Of a stretch of DNA of 28,897 bases, positions 16,362 through 23,963 are shown one piece after another. Position 1 is the stretch's first letter, and each line of letters begins with the position of its first letter. Source of the stretch: CAZVUW01 sp964629825 (GTDB taxonomy: Bacteria > Actinomycetota > Nitriliruptoria > Euzebyales > Egibacteraceae); NCBI GenBank assembly GCA_964629825.1, contig CAZVUW010000032.1, positions 1-28,897 of the forward strand, read 5' to 3'. The translations under genes and the position numbers were made by a program. Under the pieces are notes generated by a model that saw only the letters and a list, made by a program, of their open reading frames with translations, had not been told where the DNA came from and did no database searches.

Positions 16362-18431
16362 GGAACGCGAGCACATCTGCGCGCTCGTCGATCACCACCC
16401 GCGTGGGCTTGCCGGCGCCGTGACCGGCCGAGGTCTGGATCCGGATGAGGACCGGTGCCTGCCCGCCCGAGGCCTGCTGGGCCGCCTGGAGCGCGGCCGC
16501 GAACTTGAACGAGTGCGCGGGCACGACGCGGTCGTCGTGGTCACCGGTGGTCACCAGCACCGCTGGGTAGGCGACGGTCGGGTCGATGTTGTGCAGCGGT
16601 GAGTAGGCGCGCAGCCAGCGGTACTGCTCGGGGTCGTCGGCGCTGCCGTAGTCGCTGACCCACGCCCACCCGATCGTGAAGTGGTGGAAGCGCAGCATGT
16701 CGAGGACGCCGACCTCGGGCACGGCCGCTCCGAACAGGTCCGGCCGCTGGGTGAGGCAGGCGCCGGCGAGCAGACCGCCGTTCGAGCCGCCCGAGATCGC
16801 CAGCCGCGCCNNNNNNNNNNGAGGTCGATCAGCGCCTCGGCCGTGGCGATGGCGTCGTCGAAGACGTTCTGCTTGGCGGCCAGCCGTCCGGCGTCGTGCC
16901 ACTCCTGTCCGTACTCGCCGCCGCCACGCAGGTTCGGCACGGCCAGCAACCCGCCGCGCTCCACCCAGACGAACCAGGCGACGCGGAAGGCCGGGGTGAC
17001 CGGGATGTTGAACCCGCCGTAGCCCCACAGCAGCGTCGGGACCTCACCGCTCGGCGCAACGTCGGCACGGCGCACGAGGAAGACCGGGACGCGGGTGCCG
17101 TCGGCGCTGGTCACGAAGATCTGCTCGGTGACGAAGCGCTCCTGGTCGATGCGCAGGCCGGGCTCGCGGACGCAGGTGGTCGTGGCGGTCGCGACGTCGT
17201 GCCGGTGCACGGATGGGGGCGCGGTGAACGAGCCGAAGGAGAAGTAGACGGCCTCGTCGTCCTGGCGTCCGGCCAGCGCCTCGATCGTGCCGATCCCGGG
17301 GAGCTCGACCTCGCCGTCGGGCTGCCCGTCGAGGCTGAAGCGCAGCAGGACGCTGTGCGCGTGCTGGAGATAGCACGCGAACAGGCGCGCGCCGACCAGA
17401 CGCGCGCGCTCCAGGGTGTCCTCGCGCTCCGGCAGGATCTCGCGCCAGGCCGAGGGCTCCGGCCGGTCGAGGTCGATCGCGATCAGCCGCCCGCGCGGGG
17501 CGTCGCGGTCCGTCAGGACGTAGAAGGTGTCCCCGACCTCGCCGATCACGCTGTAGGCGGCGTCGAAGTCGTCAAGGAGCTCGACGACGTCCAGCCTGCT
17601 CCAGGCGTCCGCATCCGGCGGGCCGTCCGCCAGGACCGGCTCCAGGTCGGCGTAGTAGACGCGGTTGCGCGGGTCCGTGCCGTGGGAGATGTGCAGCACG
17701 AGGTAGCGCCCGTCGTCGGTGATCGACGGCGAGAACATCCACTCGGGCTGGTCGGGCCGCTCGTAGACCAGCACGTCCTCGTCCTGGCTGGTTCCCAGAC
17801 GGTGGAACCACAGCCGCTGGTTGCGGTTGGCCTGCTCGTACGCCTCCCCCGGCGGGGGTGCATCGAAGCGGGCGTAGAGGAAGCCCGAGCCGTCAGGCAG
17901 CCACGCCGCTCCGGCGAACTTGCTCCACTCGAGCACGTCCTCGAGGTCAGCACCGCTGTCGATGTCGCGCACACGCCAGGTCATCCAGTCCGAGCCCGCC
18001 GCGCTGAGCGCATACGCCAGGTGGCGGCCGTCGCGGCTGGCCGCGGCCGCTGCCAGGGCCACGGTCCCGTCCTCGGACAGCTCGTTCGGGTCGAGCAGCG
18101 GGCGTCCTTCGGCGTCCGGCGCGTCCATCACCCACAGGACGTCCTGGTCCTGGAGACCGCTGTTGCGCGACTGGAACCAGCGCTTCCCGCGTCGCGTCGG
18201 AACGCTCGCGCGCGGGTGGTCCCACAGCTCGCGCAGCCGCCGGGCGATGTCATCGCGCGCCGGGATCTCGGCCAGCCACGACTGCGTCAGCTGGTTCTGC
18301 TGCTCGATCCAGCGCCGGGTGTCGGGCGCGTCGACGTCCTCCAGCCAGCGGTAGGGGTCGGCGACGAGCTCGCCGTGGTAGTCATCGACCTGGTCGACGG
18401 TCTTGGTGTGCGGGTAGCTCAGCTCGGTCAT
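16336..18431 (-). CDS. Prolyl oligopeptidase family serine peptidase (S9A), interrupted by a 10-N gap
   Basis: This is a cytosolic S9 peptidase of about 700 residues that cleaves short peptides after proline. The N-terminus YPHTKTVDQVDDYHGELVADPYRWLED is classic, followed by a beta-propeller (about 70-400) with WRVRDIDSGADLEDVLEWSKF and SPSITDDGRYLVLHISHGTD. The C-terminal alpha/beta-hydrolase has LLWGYGGFN, VPNLRGGGEYG, the catalytic Ser in SGGSNGG, Asp in GDHDDRV and His in SAGHGAGKP. The 10-N gap sits just before SGGSNGG and shifts the frame; about 17 missing bases would restore both frame and the usual spacing, so the gene is probably intact. ATG at 18431 lies 35 bases after the rsmE stop. 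There is no signal peptide. Its 3' end overlaps the convergent plus-strand gene by 26 bases. Confidence 0.93.
16811..16820. other. 10-N assembly gap inside the prolyl oligopeptidase gene
   Basis: Ten N lie between the codons for EALIDL and ARLAISGG on the minus strand. The flanks are out of frame, which requires a true size of 2 modulo 3, so 10 is a placeholder. Confidence 0.95.
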
Positions 18432-18466
18432 GACGCGCGACGGTACCCGCGTCGGAGGACGGCCGC

Positions 18467-19192
18467 TCAGCCGAGGCGGCCCACCTCCGCCAGCACGAGC
18501 GTCGCGGCGACCAGCCCGGCCGTCTCGGTCCGCAGGACGGTCGGCCCGAGCGAGACGACCGGCAGCCCCGGCCCCGTGGCCTCCTCGGGGGTCAGACCGC
18601 CCTCGGGGCCGATGCCGAGCCACAGCTCGTCGACGTCGCGCGGCACGCGGCCGCGCAGGGGCGCAGTGGACTCCTCCCAGGCGACGACCCCGGCGCAGCC
18701 GGCGGGGAAGGCGTCGGCCCACTCCCCGACCTCGGCGATCTCGAGGGGGCGCAGGCGCCGGCTCTGCTTGGCGGCGGCAAGGGCGACCGCACGCCAGCGC
18801 GCCACCGCCTTGACGGCGCGGCGCTCGTCCAGCCGCACCTGGCTGCGGGCGCTGTGCACCGGGACCAGCCGGTCGACGCCGATCTCGCTGAGGCGCTGTA
18901 CGACGCCGTCGAGCTTGCGCGCCTTGGGCAGCGCGTGGACGACGATCAGAGCGGGCCGCGGCGGCGTCTGCGGGTGGCGCTCGGTGATCGCAAGGCGGAC
19001 GGCCGAGGGGGTCGCGTTCACCACCCGCGCCTGAAGCAGGGCGCTGCCGTCAGACAGGCTGACCGGTTCGCCGGGGCCGGCGCGCAGCACGACGGCCAGG
19101 TGCCTGGCGTCCTCGCCGGTGAGCTCGGCGTGGTCGCCGTCGACCGCCGACGGGGCGATCAGGAAGTGCGGTCCGCTGGTGAGCGGCGTCAA
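18467..19192 (-). CDS. rsmE: 16S rRNA (uracil-1498-N3)-methyltransferase
   Basis: RsmE is a SPOUT-fold enzyme that methylates U1498 of 16S rRNA. The 241-residue protein has an N-terminal PUA-like domain (HFLIAPSAVDGDHAELTGEDARHLAVVLRAGPGE). Its C-terminal knot carries WLGIGPEGGLTPEE and VSLGPTVLRTETAGLVA, the SAM-binding signature. TTG at 19192 overlaps the dnaJ stop (TTGA) and is the only suitable start near this N-terminus, which suggests coupling. The dnaJ-rsmE pair is conserved in many bacteria, with prmA often between them but absent here. Confidence 0.95.
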   Translation of the reverse strand: MTPLTSGPHFLIAPSAVDGDHAELTGEDARHLAVVLRAGPGEPVSLSDGSALLQARVVNATPSAVRLAITERHPQTPPRPALIVVHALPKARKLDGVVQRLSEIGVDRLVPVHSARSQVRLDERRAVKAVARWRAVALAAAKQSRRLRPLEIAEVGEWADAFPAGCAGVVAWEESTAPLRGRVPRDVDELWLGIGPEGGLTPEEATGPGLPVVSLGPTVLRTETAGLVAATLVLAEVGRLG

Positions 19193-20310
19193 CCCCGGAA
19201 GACCTCGCGCAGCTTGCCGAGCAGGCCCTTGCCGCTGCCCTGCTCGGACAGGTCCTCACCGCGCAGCTCGGCGAGCCGTCGCAGCAGCTGCTCCTGCTCC
19301 TCGTCCAGGTCGGTCGGCGTCAGCACGCGGCAGTGGACGAACAGCGTCCCGCGGGCACCGCCGCCGTTGAGCTTGGGCATCCCCTGCCGGCGCAGGCGCA
19401 GCACGTCACCGGTCTGGACCCCGCGCGGGATGGAGATGACCTCCTCCCCGTCGAGGGTCGACACCTTGAGCTCGGCGCCGAGGGCCGCCTGCGACATGGG
19501 GATCCGCAGCTCGCAGTGCAGGTCGTTGCCGTCGCGCTCGAAGACCGGGTGGGGCGCGATGTGCACGCGCACGTACAGGTCGCCGGCGGGACCGCCGCGG
19601 CGCCCGGCCTCGCCGCGGCCCGTCAGGCGCAGGCGCCGGCCGTCGTCGATCCCGGGCGGGATGTCCACGGTGACGACCTCGGTGACCTCGCGCCGGCCCT
19701 CTCCGCGGCAGTCCACGCAGGGGTTCGAGATCTCCTGGCCGGAGCCGCGGCAGACCGGGCAGGTGGTCGTGGTCAGCATCTGGCCGAAGACGCTGCGTGT
19801 GACCTGCTGGACCGCGCCGGCGCCCTGGCACTGCCGGCAGGTGATGGGGCCGCTGCCTGGGGCGGCGCCGCTGCCGCCGCAGGTCTCGCAGGCGCGGTCG
19901 ATGGTGACGTCGATGTCGCGCCGGACGCCGGCCGCGGCCTCCTCGAGCGTGAGGGTGACGTCGACGATGGCGTCGCGGCCGCTGGCGCGGGCCGTGCGGA
20001 CCCCGCCGCGGCGGGTGGACGCCCCGAAGCCGCCGCCGAAGAACGCGTCGATCAGGTCGCTGAGGTCGCCGAAGTCCGCGAAGCCGCCGGCGGCCGCACC
20101 GGCGGGTCCGCGCGGGTCGCCGTAGCGGTCGTAGTTCGCCCGGGCCTGCGGGTTGCGCAGGACCTCATAGGCGGTGGTCAGCTCCTTGAACGCCTCCTCG
20201 TCACCGCCGGCGTCGGGATGCAGCTCGCGGGCCTTGCGCCGGTAGGCGCGCTTGATCTCGTCCTCGCTGGCATCACGGGGAACGCCGATGATCTCGTACA
20301 GGTCTCGCAC
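19189..20310 (-). CDS. dnaJ: Chaperone protein DnaJ
   Basis: DnaJ is the type I J-domain co-chaperone of DnaK. The 373-residue protein has a J domain (1-66) with the HPD motif, then a short Gly-rich stretch with GGFADFGDLSDLIDAFFGGGFG. Four zinc-finger repeats follow: CETCGGSG, CRQCQGAG, CPVCRGSG and CVDCRGEG. The C-terminal substrate-binding domains include DIPPGIDDGRRLRLTGRGEAG. The start is GTG at 20310, with GAGG about ten bases upstream. It follows hrcA by 30 bases and is probably cotranscribed with it. Neither dnaK nor grpE is adjacent; this is likely the second, HrcA-linked dnaJ, as in many Actinobacteria that carry two. Confidence 0.96.
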   Translation of the reverse strand: MRDLYEIIGVPRDASEDEIKRAYRRKARELHPDAGGDEEAFKELTTAYEVLRNPQARANYDRYGDPRGPAGAAAGGFADFGDLSDLIDAFFGGGFGASTRRGGVRTARASGRDAIVDVTLTLEEAAAGVRRDIDVTIDRACETCGGSGAAPGSGPITCRQCQGAGAVQQVTRSVFGQMLTTTTCPVCRGSGQEISNPCVDCRGEGRREVTEVVTVDIPPGIDDGRRLRLTGRGEAGRRGGPAGDLYVRVHIAPHPVFERDGNDLHCELRIPMSQAALGAELKVSTLDGEEVISIPRGVQTGDVLRLRRQGMPKLNGGGARGTLFVHCRVLTPTDLDEEQEQLLRRLAELRGEDLSEQGSGKGLLGKLREVFRG

Positions 20311-20340
20311 GATCTGCTGAACCTCGAGGGGGCCGTGGGA

Positions 20341-21396
20341 TCAGGAGGATTCGGCGGGTTCACCCAGAAGCTGTCCCAGCGCCTTCTCCAGCGACGAGGC
20401 TACCGCCTGCACGGCCGCAAGCGTCTTGGGGTAGTCCATGCGCGTCGGCCCCAGCACCCCGAGCGACCCCATCGCGCCCCCGCGCGCCGAGTAGCTGGAG
20501 GCCACGATCGAGCAGGCGGCGAGCTCGACCAGCGGCAGCTCGCTGCCGATGCGGATCGCCGGGTTCCCCTGGGCGAGGGTCTCGCGCAGCATCCGCAGCA
20601 CGACGACCTGCTCCTCGATGGTCTCGTAGACCTGCTTGACCTGCTCGAGGCGCTGGAAGTAGTCGGGGGCGGCGATGTTCGCGGTCCCGCCGACGAACAC
20701 CTGCTCCGAGCCCACCTCGCCCCCCAAGCCCTCGCGGACGGCATCGGCGACCGCCTCGATGAGGGTCTGCAGGGTGTCGGGCGCACCTGCGGCAAGCCCC
20801 GCGATGACGTCGGGAGCCAGCGCGAGCTGAAGGCCGCTGGCCGCATCGTTGATCGCATGGCCCGCGCGCTGGACCTCGTGCTCGGACACGGGCCGGTCGA
20901 GGTCGAGCATCCGCTTCTCGACCCGGCCGGTGTCGGCGATCAGCACGGCCAGGACGCCGCGCGGCCCCAGCGGCACGAGCTCGATGTGGCGCAGCCGGCT
21001 GGAGTCCAGGCGCGGCGCGACGACCAGCGCGGCGAAGCGGGTGAGCCGCGAGAGCACGCTCGAGGTCCGGCGCAGCAGATCCTCGAGATCCGCGGAGCCC
21101 ATCAGGAGGCCCTCGATCGCGGCGACCTGCTCGGGCGACGGCGCCGTCTTGCCCGTCATCGCGTCGACGAAGTACCGGTACCCGCGATCGGTGGGCACGC
21201 GCCCGGCCGAGGTGTGCGGCTGCGTGATGAAGCCGGCCTCCTCGAGGGCGGCCATGTCCGCCCGCACCGTGGCGGCGGATACGCCCAGCCCGTACTCCTC
21301 CGTGACACGCTTGGAGCCCACCGGCTCACCCTCGGTCACGTAGTCGCGCACGATCGCCGTCAGGACGGCGGCCTTGCGCGCGTCGAGCTCTTGCAC
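20341..21396 (-). CDS. hrcA: Heat-inducible transcription repressor HrcA
   Basis: HrcA represses chaperone genes by binding CIRCE operators. The 351-residue protein begins with the winged helix (ELDARKAAVLTAIVRDYVTEGEPVGSKRV through VSAATVRADMAALEEAGFITQPHTSAGRVPTDRGYRYFVD). It continues with the GAF-like dimerisation/effector region and closes with GVLGPTRMDYPKTLAAVQ. GTG at 21396 is preferred because AAGGGGG sits seven bases upstream; an in-frame ATG at 21414 would place that signal inside the gene. A possible -10 box TACGAT lies at 21447-21442. I see no CIRCE-like inverted repeat upstream, so autoregulation through a standard operator here is not supported. Confidence 0.96.
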   Translation of the reverse strand: MQELDARKAAVLTAIVRDYVTEGEPVGSKRVTEEYGLGVSAATVRADMAALEEAGFITQPHTSAGRVPTDRGYRYFVDAMTGKTAPSPEQVAAIEGLLMGSADLEDLLRRTSSVLSRLTRFAALVVAPRLDSSRLRHIELVPLGPRGVLAVLIADTGRVEKRMLDLDRPVSEHEVQRAGHAINDAASGLQLALAPDVIAGLAAGAPDTLQTLIEAVADAVREGLGGEVGSEQVFVGGTANIAAPDYFQRLEQVKQVYETIEEQVVVLRMLRETLAQGNPAIRIGSELPLVELAACSIVASSYSARGGAMGSLGVLGPTRMDYPKTLAAVQAVASSLEKALGQLLGEPAESS

Positions 21397-21441
21397 CGGA
21401 TCACCCCCTTGCATGCCGGCAGGCGCAGACGGCGCACCCCA

Positions 21442-21447
21442 ATCGTA
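21442..21447 (-). promoter_or_regulatory. Possible -10 box upstream of hrcA
   Basis: TACGAT on the minus strand lies 45 bases before the hrcA GTG, in the 82-base interval after the TadG/NlpC fusion gene. No convincing -35 element is found at 16-18 bases, so this is weak. Confidence 0.25.
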
Positions 21448-21478
21448 CGTCGGACGCGCACATCCCGATCTTCGGCGC

Positions 21479-22399
21479 TTACTGCGCGACCAGGCGCACG
21501 CGGGGCGGTGTCCCGGGGAAGCCGACCGTGATGGTGCCCAGCCGCAGGCCCGACAGGTCCACCACGGAGTCGTCCTCGAGCTCGGGCAGGTGCCGCGCGA
21601 CGAAGCGGGAGTGGTAGGGCCGGTTGTAGGGCAGCCAGCCGGCGCCGCCGCGGGGTGGCGAGCCCGTCCCCCAGCCCCGCCCGTCGATCGTCAGGAAGAC
21701 GTGGCCGTCGTAGGCCCAGATCGTCACCCTGCCGGGCCCGGGTCGACCCAGGGTCATGAACTGACGCGACACCAGCGTCGGGATCGGGTAGCCGACGGCC
21801 TGGAGCACGCGCGAGACCGCCCCCGAGCAGTCGAACGGCCCGTTCGGCGGCGCGGGGCTGGACTGGTGCCCGCCGCCCCAGACGTATGGCAGCGCCAGCC
21901 GGTCGATGCGGTCGGCCTCGGCGATCAGCGCCTGGAGCAGAGTGCCGCGCACCAAGGGCGCGCCCGGGACGTCGAGGGTCCGCAGCGGCGGGCCGCCCGG
22001 ACGGAGCCCGGGCAGAACCCGGGCGCGGGCGCTCGCCCGCAGGATCACCTCCCGGCCGCCGGGGAGGAAGGGTCTTGTGGCGACGGTGACTAAGACGTCG
22101 CAGCCCCGGCGGTGCAGGCGCACCAGCTCCGACCGGTTGGCGCGCGCGACCGCCATGGCGGCGCGCTGCAGCGGCGCTCGGGCGGCGGCGGAGCAGGTCC
22201 AGGTGCCCGCGTCCGTTCCCGTCACCTGCCGCGCCAGCTCCTCGGCGGCTGCGAGCGCGGCGGCGTCGGCCGCGTTCTGCGTCGCGGCGTGGCCGGTGCT
22301 CGCCAGCGCCACGGTGACCAGCAGCCCGGCCGCCAGCGTCAGCGCCGCCACGAGGATCGTGACGGTGAGCAGCACGTGGCCGCGGTCGCGGTCGGCCAT
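21479..22399 (-). CDS. TadG-like / NlpC-P60-type fusion protein, secreted or membrane-anchored
   Basis: The 306-residue protein joins two parts. Residues 1-60 look like a TadE/TadG-type leader: RDRGHVLL, a hydrophobic helix (about 10-34) and QNAADAAALAAAEEL, as in Flp-pilus pseudopilin-like proteins. Residues about 150-260 resemble an NlpC/P60 cysteine peptidase: LPYVWGGGHQS, PFDCSG with candidate nucleophile C191, and GHVFLTID with candidate His 233. Family knowledge suggests a cell-wall gamma-D-glutamyl-diamino acid endopeptidase or amidase outside the membrane. No tad secretion genes are nearby, and a TadG-type start joined to a peptidase is uncommon in general references. ATG at 22399 follows GGGAG at seven bases. 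It sits between hemW and hrcA, which are normally adjacent. Confidence 0.78.
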   Translation of the reverse strand: MADRDRGHVLLTVTILVAALTLAAGLLVTVALASTGHAATQNAADAAALAAAEELARQVTGTDAGTWTCSAAARAPLQRAAMAVARANRSELVRLHRRGCDVLVTVATRPFLPGGREVILRASARARVLPGLRPGGPPLRTLDVPGAPLVRGTLLQALIAEADRIDRLALPYVWGGGHQSSPAPPNGPFDCSGAVSRVLQAVGYPIPTLVSRQFMTLGRPGPGRVTIWAYDGHVFLTIDGRGWGTGSPPRGGAGWLPYNRPYHSRFVARHLPELEDDSVVDLSGLRLGTITVGFPGTPPRVRLVAQ

Positions 22400-22525
22400 G
22401 CCCGGCTCCCGGTCGGGGGCGCCTGCTCTGTGCGCCTCGGCTAGGTCGACGCTACGACGGCGCTGTGTCGGTCCGGCGAGATCGCTCGGGTGACCTGTGG
22501 ATGGCCGGCACGCTCACGGAGACGG

Positions 22526-23689
22526 CTAGCTCGGCTGCCCGACCGGGAGGAGCTCCACGGTGACGGCGTTGGCCAGCGGCCGCCCGGCGGGGGTCAGCCG
22601 CAGCCGCTGATCCTCGACGGCGAGCAGGCCCGCGGCGACCATCCGGTCGACCGCCGCCGCATCCAGCGGCTCGACCGCGGAGCGCTCGACGCCGGCGGTC
22701 ATCCTCAGGCCCAGCAGCAGCCGCTCGGCCCGGCGCGTCGGCTCGTCGAGCACCTCGGCACCCGAGACCGGGCTCTCGCCCGACCCGACCGCACCGATGT
22801 AGCGGTCCAGGCTGCGGTGACTCCACCAGCGCCGCCCCTGCCAGTGGCCGTGCGCGCCCGCGCCCACACCCAGGTAGTCCCCGCCGGACCAGTAGTTGCT
22901 GTTGTGCCGGCAGCGCGCACCTGGGCGGGCCCAGTTGGAGATCTCGTAGCGCTCGAAGCCGGCCGCCGACAGGACCTCGTCGGCGACGGCCATTCGCTCG
23001 GCGGCGACGTCGTCATCCGGCGGTGCCTGGCCACCGGTGCGAACGCGGGCGGCATAGGCGGTGTTGGGCTCCAGCGTCAGCGCGTAGGCGGACAGGTGGT
23101 CCGTCCCCAGCCCCACGGCCGTGCTGAGGCTGGCGCGCCAGTCCTCGGCGGTCTCGGCCGGTGCGCCGTAGATGAGGTCGAGGTTGATCACCTCGACGCC
23201 AGCCGCCCGCGCGGCGGCGACCGCGCGCGCCGGCGTCTCGGGATCGTGGCGGCGGTCGAGGAAGTCCAGCACCCGGGTGGACCAGGACTGCGCGCCGATG
23301 CTCAGGCGCGTGAGCCCGGCATCGACCAGCTCGGCCATGCCCTCGGCGGTGATGTCCTCGGGGTTGGCCTCGGACGTGATCTCGGCGTCGGCGGAGAGCG
23401 GGAGCACCTCGCGGGCCAGGCGCAGGAGGTCGGCCAGGTCGCGAGGCTGCAGCAGCGTCGGCGTCCCGCCGCCCACGAACAGGGAGCCGAACTCGGGCCA
23501 CTCGGCCGGAACGTCGGTGCCCGGTGGCGCCACGGCGCGCGGTCCGGCCGCTGCGACCCGCTTGAGGTCGGCCCGAAGAGCGGCGAGATAGGCCGGGATC
23601 GCCTCGTCCCTGCCCGCGTAGGCGTTGAAGTCGCAGTACCCGCACACGTGTGCGCAGAACGGGATGTGCAGGTAGAGGCCGGCCGCCAT
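22526..23689 (-). CDS. hemW: Heme chaperone HemW (radical SAM, HemN-like)
   Basis: HemW binds heme and a 4Fe-4S cluster and is thought to deliver heme to target proteins; it is often mislabelled as coproporphyrinogen dehydrogenase. The 387-residue protein opens with LYLHIPFCAHVCGYCDF, giving the CX3CX2C radical-SAM cysteines C12, C16 and C19. LFVGGGTPTLL, a SIGAQSW strand, a YGAPAETAEDW segment and the CRHNSNYW motif follow, with the HemW C-terminal domain at the end. ATG at 23689 has only a weak GGGGG upstream, but TAGCCT ends six bases before it and may be a leaderless -10 box. The tandem palindromes lie 60-160 bases upstream. Confidence 0.95.
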   Translation of the reverse strand: MAAGLYLHIPFCAHVCGYCDFNAYAGRDEAIPAYLAALRADLKRVAAAGPRAVAPPGTDVPAEWPEFGSLFVGGGTPTLLQPRDLADLLRLAREVLPLSADAEITSEANPEDITAEGMAELVDAGLTRLSIGAQSWSTRVLDFLDRRHDPETPARAVAAARAAGVEVINLDLIYGAPAETAEDWRASLSTAVGLGTDHLSAYALTLEPNTAYAARVRTGGQAPPDDDVAAERMAVADEVLSAAGFERYEISNWARPGARCRHNSNYWSGGDYLGVGAGAHGHWQGRRWWSHRSLDRYIGAVGSGESPVSGAEVLDEPTRRAERLLLGLRMTAGVERSAVEPLDAAAVDRMVAAGLLAVEDQRLRLTPAGRPLANAVTVELLPVGQPS

Positions 23690-23695
23690 GCCCCC

Positions 23696-23701
23696 AGGCT
23701 A
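23696..23701 (-). promoter_or_regulatory. Candidate -10 box of a leaderless hemW transcript
   Basis: TAGCCT on the minus strand, then GGGGGC, then the hemW ATG. The six-base spacing would place transcription start on the start codon. No good -35 match is visible. Confidence 0.4.
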
Positions 23702-23748
23702 GGCCGCGCTGCCGCCCTGCCGCGCCGACGCGCGCACCTCGGACGTTG

Positions 23749-23788
23749 GATGTTGTTCTTGGCGCACATTCGCGCCAAGAACAACATC
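23749..23788. repeat. Palindrome 1: 17-bp perfect stem, 6-base loop
   Basis: The left arm 23749-23765 and right arm 23772-23788 are perfect complements, with loop acattc (23766-23771). The outer half of the stem is AT-rich and the inner part (ggcgc) is GC-rich. Confidence 0.92.
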
Positions 23789-23808
23789 GAGGCTGGGGTG
23801 AGCGGTTG

Positions 23809-23848
23809 GGTGTTGTTCTTGGCGCACATTCGCGCCAAGAACAACATC
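23809..23848. repeat. Palindrome 2: same stem with one G-T wobble
   Basis: Arms 23809-23825 and 23832-23848, loop acattc. Position 23810 is G instead of A, leaving a G-T (G-U in RNA) pair with 23847; the rest matches palindrome 1 exactly. Confidence 0.92.
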
Positions 23849-23863
23849 GAAGTTGGGGTGGGC

Positions 23864-23963
23864 NNNNNNNNNNNNNNNNNNNNNNNNNNNNNNNNNNNNN
23901 NNNNNNNNNNNNNNNNNNNNNNNNNNNNNNNNNNNNNNNNNNNNNNNNNNNNNNNNNNNNNNN
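23864..23963. other. 100-N gap at the palindrome array and the end of the GGDEF-EAL gene
   Basis: One hundred N, a common placeholder for unknown length. The EAL domain to its right lacks roughly 100 or more C-terminal residues, so the true missing sequence is probably over 300 bases plus any further repeat units. Confidence 0.95.

Larger units (their letters stand above)
23748..23863. repeat. Tandem 60-bp repeat, each unit with a long perfect palindrome; continues into gap
   Basis: Two units with an exact period of 60 bases (from 23748 and 23808) are visible; the second runs into the 100-N gap. Each contains gatgttgttcttggcgc (17 bases; gg in copy 2), a 6-base loop acattc, and the exact complement. 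Over the 56 aligned bases the copies differ at four sites (23750/23810, 23791/23851, 23793/23853, 23801/23861), all transitions and all outside the 15-bp stem core. The array lies between the GGDEF-EAL gene, whose end is in the gap, and hemW. There is no T-run after the stem on either strand, so it is not a standard terminator. Confidence 0.9.

Noticed and set aside
16896..19034. 712-codon plus-strand open frame
   Set aside because: It is antisense to the prolyl oligopeptidase and rsmE, both clearly real; the composition is that of a shadow frame.
19189..21396. Missing grpE-dnaK as a deletion
   Set aside because: hrcA and dnaJ are only 30 bases apart and intact; many Actinobacteria keep dnaK-grpE with a separate dnaJ at another locus.
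23749..23788. Intrinsic terminator of the GGDEF-EAL gene
   Set aside because: The GC part of the stem is followed by AAGAAC on both strands, with no T-run in either direction.
23749..23848. Integron attC site
   Set aside because: The stem ends do not match the GTTRRRY/RYYYAAC core sites, the palindrome is perfect without the bulges of attC, and no integrase is nearby.
23748..23863. CRISPR array
   Set aside because: The palindromic repeats have the right size, but the roughly 20-base intervals between them are near identical instead of unique, and no cas gene is present.
23742..23863. Short coding sequence with 20-residue repeats
   Set aside because: The frame is open on both strands and gives similar peptides on each because the DNA is palindromic; there is no start signal and the frame enters the gap.
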